A stretch of 64,000 bases of DNA from JALOLG01 sp963776935 (lineage in GTDB: Bacteria > Actinomycetota > Acidimicrobiia > Acidimicrobiales > Ilumatobacteraceae): NCBI GenBank assembly GCA_963776935.1, contig CAVZOP010000009.1, positions 1-64,000 on the forward strand. Direction: 5' to 3'. This document shows positions 25,333 to 36,382 of this stretch, piece after piece; positions within the stretch are counted from its first letter, which is position 1, and each line of letters starts with the position of its first letter. The notes under the pieces were generated by a model. It saw only the letters and a program-made list of their open reading frames with translations, searched no databases and was not told the DNA's origin. A program made the position numbers and the translations under genes.

Positions 25333-26370
25333 CCGATCGCCGGTCCGCCGACTCGACCGCGTCGACCGCGTCGACCAATTCGAACAGTTCGCACTGCCGC
25401 GCAGACGGTGTCGACGCAAGTCGAACAGTTCGATTTGGAGCACACACCCACGTCGACCCAATTCGAACAGTTCGCACAGGCGCAGACGGTGTCGACGCAA
25501 CTCGAACAGTTCGATTTGGAGCACACCCCGTCGGGTCCCAATTCGAACAGTTCGCACTGAGGCGCAGACGGTGTCGAGCCAGGTCGAACAGTTCGAAGCG
25601 GCTAGCGCGCTCGAGCCGCCGTCGGAGTGGAGGAGTTGGCCGTTGACCCAGCCGCCTTCGGCCGAGCACAGGAACGCCACCAGGTTGGCGGCGTCGGCCG
25701 GGAGCCCGACTCGGCCTCCGGGGGTGGCGGCGATGATGTGGTCCCGCAGATCCGGCGTGATCCACCCGGTCTCGGTGGCGCCCGGGTTCACGACGTTGGC
25801 GGTGATCCCGAGGTCGGCGAGCTCGCGGGCGGCGGCGATCACGATGCGGTCCATCGCGCCCTTGGACGCACCGTAGGCGAGGTTGCCGGCGGTGTGGTCG
25901 CTCGTCAGCGCGACGATCCGCCCGGAACCGGGTGGCGACCGGAACCGCCGGGCGAACTCACGCACGAGCAGCCACGTCGCCCGGGCGTTCACCGCCATGT
26001 GCCGGTCGAAGCCGTCCACCGTCGCGTCGAGGATCGTCATGTCGACGGACTCGCAGTGGGCGACGACGAGCACCTGCACGGGCCCGAGCTCGTCCTCGGC
26101 ACGGTCGAACAAGCGGACTGGAGCGGCGACGTCCTCGAAGTCGACCTCGACCGGCACCGCCCGCCCTCCGGCGCCGCGCACGGCGGCGACGAGCGCGTCG
26201 GCGGTCCCGTCGTCGGGGCCCCAGTCCATGCGCTCGTCGTAGGGGCGCCACGACGAGAACGCCACGTCGAACCCGTCGGCGGCGAGTCGTTCCACGATCG
26301 CCGCGGCGATGCCCTGCCGCCGTCCGGCACCGGTGACGACGGCGACCGGTCGTGGCGTGGTGGTGTCCAT
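25084..26370 (-). CDS. Short-chain dehydrogenase/reductase with an aberrant repeat-encoded C-terminal extension
   Basis: The conventional SDR is about 250 residues (26,370 to about 25,615), an NAD(P)-dependent oxidoreductase. The ATG at 26370 has a GAGGAG ribosome site. Cofactor motif AVVTGAGRRQGIAAAIVERL; VVAHCESVDM; catalytic Ser in IVALTSDHTAG and YxxxK in AYGASKGAMDRI. The core ends GQLLHSDGGSSAL, where SDRs normally stop. Here no stop occurs; the frame continues through the TCGAACAGTTCG array and antisense into hslR until 25,084, adding about 175 residues, including repeated CSNW, TVRIG and ELFEL. The true end may lie near 25,610 if one indel is assumed. The substrate is unknown. Confidence 0.75.
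   Translation of the reverse strand: MDTTTPRPVAVVTGAGRRQGIAAAIVERLAADGFDVAFSSWRPYDERMDWGPDDGTADALVAAVRGAGGRAVPVEVDFEDVAAPVRLFDRAEDELGPVQVLVVAHCESVDMTILDATVDGFDRHMAVNARATWLLVREFARRFRSPPGSGRIVALTSDHTAGNLAYGASKGAMDRIVIAAARELADLGITANVVNPGATETGWITPDLRDHIIAATPGGRVGLPADAANLVAFLCSAEGGWVNGQLLHSDGGSSALAASNCSTWLDTVCASVRTVRIGTRRGVLQIELFELRRHRLRLCELFELGRRGCVLQIELFDLRRHRLRGSANCSNWSTRSTRSSRRTGDRSVIAAADAVELTAVAFCGATGTAVTHREHGLERVPFGWRWAVVVEALGRDHRTDPLRDHLRDVDDPFPLVDSRFDVISHLHG
25380..25595. repeat. Array of six TCGAACAGTTCG dyads at about 41-bp period
   Basis: The core occurs at 25380, 25421, 25463, 25502, 25543 and 25584, spaced 41, 42, 39, 41 and 41 bases. It is an inverted repeat (TCGAAC-A-GTTCGA in its full form). 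Flanks alternate: cores 1, 3 and 5 are preceded by CCCAAT or CCAAT and followed by GCAC, and cores 2 and 4 are followed by ATTTGGAGCACAC; CAGACGGTGTCGA lies between pairs. So an about 80-bp unit is repeated in tandem between the convergent hslR and SDR genes. Function unknown. Confidence 0.85.
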
Positions 26371-26512
26371 CAACGTCTCCTCGCGCTCGATGCTCGCCGA
26401 CATCATCGCGGAGCGTCGGGACGAGTCCGGGAACGCTGCGGGCGCATCGACGGGCGAGCCCACCTCGGGGCGGGCGGTACTGTCGGCGCCGTCCCGTCCT
26501 TGGAGGTTCGTC

Positions 26513-27019
26513 GTGCTGCGTTCGATTTCTCGTCGGTGGTTGATCGGTGCGGGAGGCGCTGCTGCGCTGTTGCCGGCGGCGACCGGTCGGGGGACGGCGG
26601 CGTCGGCGCCGGCGCCGATCGCCGGACCGGTGGTGACGTTGCTCACGCCGATTCGCGTCTTCGACTCCCGCGGCAACCTGTTCCCGGCCAACGGGACGAA
26701 GTTGGAGTCCGGCGAGGCGATCGCTGTCGTCGTGTCTCCGGCATTCGAGTCAGGGGTCGCGATGGCGGTCTTCGCCAACGTCACGATCACCCAGACCGAG
26801 GGTTCAGGCTTCCTCGTCGTCACTGGATCCGACCTCTCGGGCGAACGGCCCGAGGCCGAGACGTCGAACATCAACTGGACGACGAACGGCCAGACCCTGG
26901 CCAACTTGGTGCTCACCGCGGTCGGCGGCGAGAACGCCCTCTCGGTGCGTTGCGAGGGCAACGGCCGGACCCACTTCATCGTCGACATCCAGGGCTACAT
27001 CCCGTTCGAGCCCGGGTGA
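26513..27019 (+). CDS. Tat-type secreted protein with one RxFDSR...VDIQGY repeat domain
   Basis: 168 residues from a GTG at 26513 after GGAGG. The N-terminus LRSISRRWLIGAGGAAALLP has a twin-arginine signal (SRRWLI). The mature part is one domain of about 120 residues: TPIRVFDSRGNLF at its start and FIVDIQGYIPFEPG at its end, with a TVTITQTEG-type core. The same domain occurs three times in each of the two SGNH proteins at 34.3-39.2 kb. It is likely a cell-surface beta-sandwich with unknown ligand. Confidence 0.6.
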   Translation: MLRSISRRWLIGAGGAAALLPAATGRGTAASAPAPIAGPVVTLLTPIRVFDSRGNLFPANGTKLESGEAIAVVVSPAFESGVAMAVFANVTITQTEGSGFLVVTGSDLSGERPEAETSNINWTTNGQTLANLVLTAVGGENALSVRCEGNGRTHFIVDIQGYIPFEPG

Positions 27020-27131
27020 TCCGCGCCGAGGACCTCGACGGGACGAAGTGGTGGACGATCTGATCCGACGACGGCTCCGGCTTGACTCTTCCGCCGCGTC
27101 ATGCGCGAGCGTGAAAACGGATGGTGACGCG

Positions 27132-27563
27132 ATGGTGACCGGATCGTTCCCCGACCTGTGCGTGGGCGACGTCACGGCGTCGGTCGGCTGGTACCGGGCG
27201 CTCCTCGACCTCGACGTCGTCATCGACCAGGGCTGGTATGCCGAGCTCGGAGTTGGCGGGGCGACACTCGTCGCGTTCGTCCAGTCGGGTCACGAGACCG
27301 TGCCGCCGCAGGCGGGTCCACGACCGGGCGGGGTCCTGGTGTCGTTCGAGGTCGACGATGCGCCGTCCGTGGCGGCGCGTGCCGACGTGCTCGGACTCGA
27401 CGTCGCCGTCGAGATGACGGTCGAGCTCGGCCAGCGGCACCTGATGGTCGTCGATCCCGACGGTGCGGTCGTCGACGTCATCGAGCGGGTGCCATTGGAA
27501 CGACGCGACATCGCCCGCCTGGCGGCGCTCCGCCGACAACACGCGAAAGCAGCCGTCGCGTGA
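27132..27563 (+). CDS. Glyoxalase/bleomycin-resistance (VOC) family protein
   Basis: 143 residues from the ATG at 27132. VOC fold repeats are evident: DLCVGDVTASVGWYRALLDL opening the first half and LVSFEVDDAPSVAARADVLG the second, with a PDGAVVDVIERVP ending that holds the usual metal-region Glu. The first His/Glu metal ligand typical of glyoxalase I is not obvious, so it may act as a binding protein. Stop overlaps the next GTG (GTGA), so co-translation with the MerR-like regulator is expected. Confidence 0.75.
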   Translation: MVTGSFPDLCVGDVTASVGWYRALLDLDVVIDQGWYAELGVGGATLVAFVQSGHETVPPQAGPRPGGVLVSFEVDDAPSVAARADVLGLDVAVEMTVELGQRHLMVVDPDGAVVDVIERVPLERRDIARLAALRRQHAKAAVA

Positions 27564-28324
27564 CGATGACGATCGGCGAACTGGCGCGCCGCCTGCGGGT
27601 GTCGCCACGCGCCCTGCGGCACTACGAGGCGGTCGGCTTGCTCCGGCCATCCCACGTCGACGGTCGCACGGGGTACCGCTACTACGGGTCCGCCGAGCTC
27701 GCCCGCGGCCTACGGGTCGAACAGTTGAAGGCGGCCGGCCTCCCATTGGCGTCGATCGTTCGGATCCTGGACGACGACGTGCCGATCGTCGAGGCGCTCG
27801 CAGCACATCGATCGCAACTCGTGAGCGCGATCACCGAACAGCAGCGTCACCTCGCGGTCGTCGAGGCGATGATCGCCACGAGTGGCGACGCGCTCGCGCC
27901 GGAGCTCGTCGAGGTCGCATCGGTCCACGCTCTCGTCACCGAGGCAACCTGCGCGCCGGACGAGCTCGCCGGCACCGTCCGCCGGTTGCTCCAGCGGCTC
28001 CGGCGTGATGCCGTTCGCCGCCTCGAGATCAGGCCGGCCACCTACAGCGCGGTGTTCCCGCTCGATTCGGCGCCCGAGATGGCGACCCGCGTCGCGGCCC
28101 ACATCGAGCGCCCCTGCAAGGGTTCCGTCGTGCTCGACGGCGTCACCGCGATGGCCGTCGACGTCGTCGGCGCGCACGCGCTGCTGCCGGTCGCCCAGGA
28201 CGCCGCGGTCGCCGAGGCACGGTCGCGCGGACTCCGGCCGTGCGGGTGGGTCTGGGAGCAGTACCTCGAGATCGGACGGCTGCCGCGCACGCGGCTACTC
28301 GTGCCCGTCGCCGCCGGGCGCTGA
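27560..28324 (+). CDS. MerR-family regulator with C-terminal effector domain
   Basis: 254 residues. The GTG at 27560 overlaps the glyoxalase stop; an ATG two codons later is possible. The winged helix is clear: MTIGELARRLRVSPRALRHY, EAVGLLRPSHVDGRTGYRYY. A long coiled dimerisation helix follows (LVSAITEQQRHLAVVEAMIA), then a domain of about 150 residues resembling a GyrI-type small-molecule-binding fold (GWVWEQYLEIGRLPRTRLLV). Such proteins sense drugs or toxic electrophiles; pairing with a VOC protein supports a detoxification switch. Confidence 0.8.
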   Translation: MTMTIGELARRLRVSPRALRHYEAVGLLRPSHVDGRTGYRYYGSAELARGLRVEQLKAAGLPLASIVRILDDDVPIVEALAAHRSQLVSAITEQQRHLAVVEAMIATSGDALAPELVEVASVHALVTEATCAPDELAGTVRRLLQRLRRDAVRRLEIRPATYSAVFPLDSAPEMATRVAAHIERPCKGSVVLDGVTAMAVDVVGAHALLPVAQDAAVAEARSRGLRPCGWVWEQYLEIGRLPRTRLLVPVAAGR

Positions 28325-28471
28325 ACGCGAGCTCTCGGGAGCCGGCGTCGCGCGGCCGTGTCGAGGGCGGACGGGTTCGCTTGCACCTGCCGGCGCAGTG
28401 CCCGCATCGCCCAGTCGCACGGCCGACGGCGCTCAGGAGCACTGCCGGTCCACCACGTACAGTCTCTCGCC

Positions 28472-30184
28472 GTGACCGAATCGACACCCCCCATCGACCT
28501 CGCCGACACGCCAGACCGCACCGACTGGTGGCGGACCAGCGTGACCTATCAGATGTACATCCGGTCATTTGCCGATGCCGACGGTGACGGCCTCGGCGAT
28601 GTCGAGGGGATGCGATCGCGGCTGCCGTACCTGGCCGCTCTCGGCGTCGACGCGGTGTGGATCAACCCGTGGTACCCGTCGCCGCAGGCCGACGGAGGGT
28701 ACGACGTCGCCGACTACCGCGACGTCGAGCCGGCGTTCGGCACGCTCGCCGACGGTCAGCGCTTCATCGACGACGCCCACGCCCACGGCATCCGGGTGAT
28801 CCTCGACATCGTCCCCAACCACACCTCCGACCAGCACGCCTGGTTCGTGGCTGCCCTGGCTGCCGGGCCGGGCTCACCCGAACGCGCCCGTTTCATCTTC
28901 CGGCCCGGGCGGGGCGCCGACGGCGAGCTCCCACCGAACGACTGGGAGGCCACCTTCGGCGGGCCGGCCTGGGAGCGGGTGACCGAAGCGGACGGGACGC
29001 CGGGGGAGTGGTACCTCCACCTGTTCGCCGTCGAGCAACCCGACCTCAACTGGGACAACCGGGAGGTCCGCGACGAGTTCCTCGACGTCCTCCGGTTCTG
29101 GTTCGAACGTGGCGCCGACGGCTTCCGGATCGACGTCGCCCACGGGTTGATCAAGGATCCGGCGCTGCCCGACCTCGACCTGCCCGAGGATCACACGCCC
29201 GTCGTCGCCGACCGCATCGACCACCCGTTCTGGGATCGGCCGGAGGTGCACGACGTGTACCGCGAGTGGCGCGAGGTCGCCGACAGCTTCGACCCCCCGC
29301 GCACGTTCGTCGCCGAGGCGTGGGTCGCGACCGCCGAGCGGTTGGCCGCCTATCTGCGAGCCGACGAGCTGCACACCGCATTCGACTTCGACATGGTCCG
29401 TGCGCCGTGGCGTGCGGACGCACTGCTCGAGACCGCGCAGTCGTCGCTCGCCGCACACCAGATGGTCGGCGCGCCGGTCACATGGGTGCTGAGCAACCAC
29501 GACATCCTCCGTCACGTCAGTCGCTACGGACGTGTGCAACCGCGGCGCGGCGAGGAGGGTCCGGACGTGTTCTCCGATCCGGTCGGTGTCCCCGACGTGC
29601 AGCTCGGGCGGCGACGTGCCCGGGCGGCGATCCTGTTCGAGCTCGCCCTGCCCGGTGCGGTCTACCTCTACCAGGGCGAGGAGCTGGGCTTGGAGGAGGT
29701 CGAGGATCTGCCCGAATCGGTCCTCGCCGACCCGATCTGGGAGCTGTCCGGACACACCCGACGCGGCCGCGACGGTTGCCGTGTCCCGATCCCGTGGACG
29801 ACGTCGGGGCCGTCGCTCGGCTTCGGTGATGCCAAGCCGTGGCTGCCGCAGCCGGCGGCGTGGTCGGAGTTGTCGGTGGAAGCCCAAGACGGCGACCCCG
29901 ATTCGATGCTGTCGCTGTACCGCGACGCGTTGCGGATCCGGCGGTCCCATCCCGTGCTCGCCCATCCCGTTGTTGGAGGTACCAGCAGCGAGCTCGAGTG
30001 GCTCGACATGGGACAAGAGGTCATCGGCTTCCGCCGCGCCTCGGGCTTCACGTGCATCGTCAACCTGAGCGAGGCCGACATCGAGCTCCCAGCCGGCGAC
30101 GTCGTCCTCTCGAGCCTCCCCGTGACCGACACGATCCCGAGCGACGTCACCGTCTGGCTCGACACGAGCAGCGAACGGCGCTGA
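28472..30184 (+). CDS. GH13 alpha-glucosidase (oligo-1,6-glucosidase type)
   Basis: 570 residues from a GTG at 28472, cytosolic enzyme splitting alpha-glucosidic bonds in maltose- or isomaltose-like oligosaccharides. Family blocks in order: VTYQMYIRSFADADGDGLGD; INPWYPSPQADGGYDVADYR; IVPNHTSDQHAWF (region I); GADGFRIDVAHGL with nucleophile Asp; TFVAEAW with the acid Glu; VLSNHDILRHVSRYG with the third Asp. A C-terminal beta domain ends at 30,184. No ATPase or transporter lies next to it, but a sugar importer lies upstream at 17.7-21.0 kb. Confidence 0.9.
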   Translation: MTESTPPIDLADTPDRTDWWRTSVTYQMYIRSFADADGDGLGDVEGMRSRLPYLAALGVDAVWINPWYPSPQADGGYDVADYRDVEPAFGTLADGQRFIDDAHAHGIRVILDIVPNHTSDQHAWFVAALAAGPGSPERARFIFRPGRGADGELPPNDWEATFGGPAWERVTEADGTPGEWYLHLFAVEQPDLNWDNREVRDEFLDVLRFWFERGADGFRIDVAHGLIKDPALPDLDLPEDHTPVVADRIDHPFWDRPEVHDVYREWREVADSFDPPRTFVAEAWVATAERLAAYLRADELHTAFDFDMVRAPWRADALLETAQSSLAAHQMVGAPVTWVLSNHDILRHVSRYGRVQPRRGEEGPDVFSDPVGVPDVQLGRRRARAAILFELALPGAVYLYQGEELGLEEVEDLPESVLADPIWELSGHTRRGRDGCRVPIPWTTSGPSLGFGDAKPWLPQPAAWSELSVEAQDGDPDSMLSLYRDALRIRRSHPVLAHPVVGGTSSELEWLDMGQEVIGFRRASGFTCIVNLSEADIELPAGDVVLSSLPVTDTIPSDVTVWLDTSSERR

Positions 30185-30253
30185 TCGCACGGCGACCACC
30201 GAACGTGACATCGTGCGCGAATTCACGATCGTCGCGTTAGCGTCATTCGGGTC

Positions 30254-32101
<1,848 letters not shown>

Positions 32102-32164
32102 TCGCTCCACCGCGACCGACTCCTGCCTCGACCGAACCAGCCCAACTGGACCGGCAACGCGCGG

Positions 32165-34270
32165 CTACGGCCCGACGACGATCGCGTGCTCGGGCTCGTG
32201 CAGGTCGATCAGGTCGTTGTCGTGGTGGTTGAGCCCGGTCACGTCCCACCCGAGTAGCCCGATCCGGCAGCGCTCCCAGCGGTTCCCGCTGACGTCGACG
32301 CCGGACGCACCGTGCTCGGCGACGCAGCCGCTGTCGCCGTCACGCACCGCGTTCCCGGTCACCTGGGCGAGCGCTCCGGCGTCGACGTCGACGGCGCGCA
32401 TCGTGTGTGCGAACGCGTTGCCGACCACATGGCTGGCCTCGGTCCGGACGAGATGGACGCCCCACCAGCGGGCGACGATCGTGTTCCCGCGCACCGTCGC
32501 ACCGACCGCGTCGGTGATGCGGATCGCGCACAGGTGATGGTGGAGCTCGCAGCTCTCGACGACGTGTCCCGCGCCACCGACGATCTCGACGCCGACGTCC
32601 CATCGCATCCCCGTCAACCGGCTGCGTGAGACGACCAGCCGCTCGACGCCGGTGGCGACGACGCCCCACGCGTGGCAGGCGCGGATCCGGGAGTCGTCGG
32701 CGCCGACGACGATGTGACCCTCGATGTGGCAGCCGAGTACGAGCGTCTGCGGCTCGACGATGCTGACTGCCCGCTTGGGGAACCAGGCGATCCGTTGCCC
32801 GCCACCGCGGACGGTGACGTGCTCGAGTCGTGCCCCGCGGGCCAGCGTGACCGCCGTGCTCTCGCGTCCGTCGATCACCGTGCGGTCGTGCCCGAGCCCG
32901 CGCAGCGTGACCCCGGCCGGTACTCGTACCGGACCGAGATACGTCCCGTCGCCGAGCTGCACGATCGAGCCCGGTGCGACGTCGGCAAGGAGCGGTGCCA
33001 GCTCGATCGGGCCGTCCACCGGCGTCGTGAACAGCTCGATCGGTGCGTCCGGCGGGGTGTCGAGCTCGACGTGGTACACCGCCGCCGCGTCGATCGGTGA
33101 ACGGTCGAGGCGGCGGATCTGGAGGCGGTCGTCGTGCTGCTCCCAGAGCGTCGGTGCTCCATCGGACGCCTCGACATTTCGGACCCGACCAGCGGCGCGG
33201 CCGAGCGCCGCGAACGTCCCGGCGCCCGACAGATCGATCGCGTTCAGGCGCCCGCCGGTGACCGTGTACCGGGTGAGCGCGTCGCCCCAGACGTTCCACG
33301 GCCGTGCCCCGCTGATGACGTCGTCATGGGCGGTGATCCAGCGGCCGGCATCGCGCAACGGCGCCGCCTGGAGCTCGGGGATCGTGCCGTCCGCCGCGGG
33401 TCCGACGTTGAGCAGCAGGTTCCCGCCCTTCGCCACGACCTCGGTCAGCAGCGCAACGATCTCACTGCCCGTCATGTGGTGTTCGGCGCGCTCGGCACGG
33501 TTGTGGCAGAAGCTGTAGGCGATCCCTCGACACAGCTCCCACGGCTCGTCGACGATGCCGTCGGGTGTCTGGTACTCGTACACCGCCACGTCCGACTGTT
33601 CGAGCCACCACCGGTCGTTGACGATGATCTCGGCGTCGAGGTCGCGGGCGGCGTCGATCAGGTCCTTGCTGCGCCAATGCTCGGGTCCGTGGCCCCAGTG
33701 ACCATCACCCCACAGGAACTTCGAGCCGTAGCGCTCGACGAGGTCGAGCACGTGGGGATGCAGCACGCCGTTGACGTACTCGTCGCCGGGATACCGGTCG
33801 TCACCCCAGTCGAGCAACGAGTAGTACGTGCCGAACACGAGTCCCGACCGTTCACACGCGGCGGCGTACTCGGCGAGCACGTTGCGGCCCGGCCCGTCGT
33901 GCAGCACCGTCCGCTCGGTGCCCGGGGCATCCCACCAGCACAACCCGTCGTGGTGCTTGGCCACGAACACCGTGTATCCCATGCCGGCGTCGAGGGCCAG
34001 CCCGGCCCAGGCGTCCGGATCGAAGCGTTCGAACGACAGCAGCGGCCAGAAGTCGTCGAACCGGTCGACGTGGGCCCAGCGGTCGCGGTGGTGGGCGAGC
34101 ACCTCGACCATCGGGGTCGGGTGCAGGAGCACGTCAGGAATGGCATCGCCGAGATGGCTGCGGTACCAGTCGGCGTACTGCCCGATCGGCGACCATGCCG
34201 GCACCGTCGCCAGGTTGGCGTGGACGAACAGCCCGTAGCGCCGCTGCTCCCACCACGCCGGCATGCTCAC
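32165..34270 (-). CDS. GH29 alpha-L-fucosidase fused to a C-terminal right-handed beta-helix
   Basis: 701 residues. The GTG at 34270 (or ATG 34264) opens PAWWEQRRYGLFVHANLATV, then the GH29 barrel (residues about 1-370): YGSKFLWGDGHWGHGPEHWR and the nucleophile Asp in LDAEIIVNDRWW. Helix repeats follow from about 430 to the end, starting SIVQLGDGTYLGPVRVPAGV then TLRGLGHDRTVIDGRESTAV, with repeated RVxGNxWERCRIGLLGW-like turns. This is a pectate-lyase-type parallel beta-helix, an unusual partner for GH29. No signal peptide is seen. It follows the SGNH gene by only 22 bases and both read leftward. Confidence 0.85.
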   Translation of the reverse strand: MSMPAWWEQRRYGLFVHANLATVPAWSPIGQYADWYRSHLGDAIPDVLLHPTPMVEVLAHHRDRWAHVDRFDDFWPLLSFERFDPDAWAGLALDAGMGYTVFVAKHHDGLCWWDAPGTERTVLHDGPGRNVLAEYAAACERSGLVFGTYYSLLDWGDDRYPGDEYVNGVLHPHVLDLVERYGSKFLWGDGHWGHGPEHWRSKDLIDAARDLDAEIIVNDRWWLEQSDVAVYEYQTPDGIVDEPWELCRGIAYSFCHNRAERAEHHMTGSEIVALLTEVVAKGGNLLLNVGPAADGTIPELQAAPLRDAGRWITAHDDVISGARPWNVWGDALTRYTVTGGRLNAIDLSGAGTFAALGRAAGRVRNVEASDGAPTLWEQHDDRLQIRRLDRSPIDAAAVYHVELDTPPDAPIELFTTPVDGPIELAPLLADVAPGSIVQLGDGTYLGPVRVPAGVTLRGLGHDRTVIDGRESTAVTLARGARLEHVTVRGGGQRIAWFPKRAVSIVEPQTLVLGCHIEGHIVVGADDSRIRACHAWGVVATGVERLVVSRSRLTGMRWDVGVEIVGGAGHVVESCELHHHLCAIRITDAVGATVRGNTIVARWWGVHLVRTEASHVVGNAFAHTMRAVDVDAGALAQVTGNAVRDGDSGCVAEHGASGVDVSGNRWERCRIGLLGWDVTGLNHHDNDLIDLHEPEHAIVVGP

Positions 34271-34292
34271 GGGGGCCGATCCTGGCAGGTTC

Positions 34293-36252
34293 TCAGCGGT
34301 ACAGGCTCATGATGTCCGCGACCGGGCCGTGGGCGTCGGGGTTGGGGCACGGGTTGTCGACCGCCGCCCCGGCCACCCATGGCATCGGGCAGGCCCGGTT
34401 CTCCAGATGGGCGAGATACCGCGAGATGTAGTCGGCGGCACCGTACGAACCGGCCAACGTGAGGTGGATGCCGTCGCTGGCCAACCATCCAGCCGTCGTC
34501 GCGGTGTACGCGTGCCAATCGGCGAGGACCACGTCGGGGAACTGGCCCGATGCGACCTTCTCGCGCAGGATCTCGTTGTTCTTCACGAACGCGGTGTTGG
34601 CGCTGGCGCCGCTCGGATTGACGTACCCGACGCCCTCGCGGAAGGTCAGCCACACGATCTTGCGGGCGCCCTTGGCGCGGGCCGCGGCGACCACCTGGTC
34701 GAAGCTGCTCGAGAACACCGTCCACCAGTCGTCGTAGCCGGCCATGATCACGACCGTGCCGAACGTGCCACTGGCGTTGCGGATCGCGGTGACCGCGTTG
34801 GTCGGGGTGTAGCCCTCCCGCCCACGGCACGACGCGGTGGCGAGCCGCCGGCACGACTCGGCGGTGAGCACGTACGGGTAACCCAGCAGCGCCTCGGTGG
34901 TGCCGTACCAGCGGACGCCGGCGAGCGTGGAGTCACCGACGAGGAGGGCGCGCGCCGGCGGTTGGATGTTCGGGGGGACCGGGAGGGTCGCCGTCATCGG
35001 CGTGCCGGTGAAGTAGCCGGTCACATCGACGATGAGGTCGGTGCCGCGATCGGAGTAGTAGGCGCTGCCTCGATTCGAGATCGGGGTGATGGCGAAGTTG
35101 GCGACGGTGTCGTTGACGCCGAAGGCGTTGATCGTCGACGCGGTGGGCAACGGTGTTCCGGCCGGGTAGGCGGTGACGAAGCCGCTGTCGTCGGTGCGAT
35201 CGATGGTCACGTTGGTGGCGATCGCGGCCGCGTCGTAGTCGATGTCGAGCTCGCGCGTGCCGTTCGGCCACAGACGGGGAGCGTTGGCTCGTGAGTCGAC
35301 GAGCCGGGTCGGCGCGATCGGCACGAACAGCCCGTCGTCGGAGTCGGGCGCGGACGGCGCCGGTGAACCACCCGACGAGGTCGACGATCACGTGCCCACC
35401 GGCCGTCGTGGTGATCACGAAGCCGTCGGGCGACACGGGGACGATGACCGATGCGGCACGGGGGCGCCCGGTGCCGTCGGGGTTCATGAACGACGTCGTC
35501 GTCGATACCGGTCCCGCCGGGCGAACGCTGAGGAACCCGGCCCGCAGGCCACCGACGGTCGTGACGTTGATCGCGATCGCCCGCGCATCGGCGGCCACGC
35601 CCGACGGGAGCGGGAGGATGATGCTGGTACCGGGCGCGACACCGGTGGCCGGCGCACCTGGTGTTCTGGAATCGGAGATGCGGGTGGGCGCGACGGGAAC
35701 GAATCTGCCGGCGCGCGCGCTGTTGTCGGGCACGAACACACCCGTGACATCGACGATCAGGTCGACGGCGGTGTCGATCCGCAGCGTGCTGCGCACGTCG
35801 ATGGCGCCGTCGTCGCCGACGACGACGATCGCCGAGTTGGCGAGATCGGTACGGGCGCGGGGGTTCAACGTCGACGTCGTGGGGACGGCCGACCCGGCCG
35901 GATAGGCCGTGACGAACCCGTCCGCGGCGACGTTCGTCGCCGTGACCGTGACGGCCGCGGCGGTGATCTCGTCGGGGATGTCGAACCGCCCGGCGACCTC
36001 CACCCGCATCGTGAACTCGTCGACGCGAACGCACCCGCACGGCTCGGATCGAGTGTCGGCCAGCCGGTGTGGGCCGACGGCGACGAACGAGCTCGTGTCG
36101 GCGGCCGCACTGACTGATCCCGACGACACGAGGCCGGGTGCGAACGATGCGACCGCCAGCGACGCAAACGTGACGGCTTGGGCCACGAGTGAGCGGGTCG
36201 TGCGCCTGCGTTCGTTCGCGGTCTGGATGGCTACCGGGACGTGGTACGACAC
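34293..36252 (-). CDS. Secreted SGNH (GDSL-type) hydrolase with three repeat domains, one frameshift
   Basis: About 653 residues. The GTG at 36252 follows GGAGGAATGAG. A long N-terminus with RRRTTRSLVAQAVTFASLAV is a signal peptide. Three domains of about 125 residues follow, each opened by RLADTR, RISDSR or RLVDSR and closed by VDVTGVF, VDLVGWFTG or VDVTGYFTG. A two-base deletion near 35,360 (after VGWFTG) breaks the frame. The C-terminal SGNH domain shows the nucleophile in LLVGDSTLAGVRWYG, the Gly block IMAGYDDWWTVFS and the catalytic DGIHLTLAGSYGAADYISRY. Such enzymes deacetylate or hydrolyse surface glycans or lipids. It is a paralogue of the gene at 37253-39244. Confidence 0.85.
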
Positions 36253-36382
36253 GCCTCATTCCTCCTCTGCCCGGCGGCCGACGATAGTGGGCCGATGTCG
36301 AAAAGCGCCCGTCACGTGGCCGTCGGCACCTCCGTGACACGCGATGCGACCGCCCGTGCAGCGGCCGTGCCACACTCGACCC

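Noticed and set aside
25380..25595. LexA/SOS boxes in the repeat array
   Set aside because: Actinobacterial SOS boxes need about four bases between CGAAC and GTTCG. Here only one base separates the arms, in all six copies, and no SOS gene is near.
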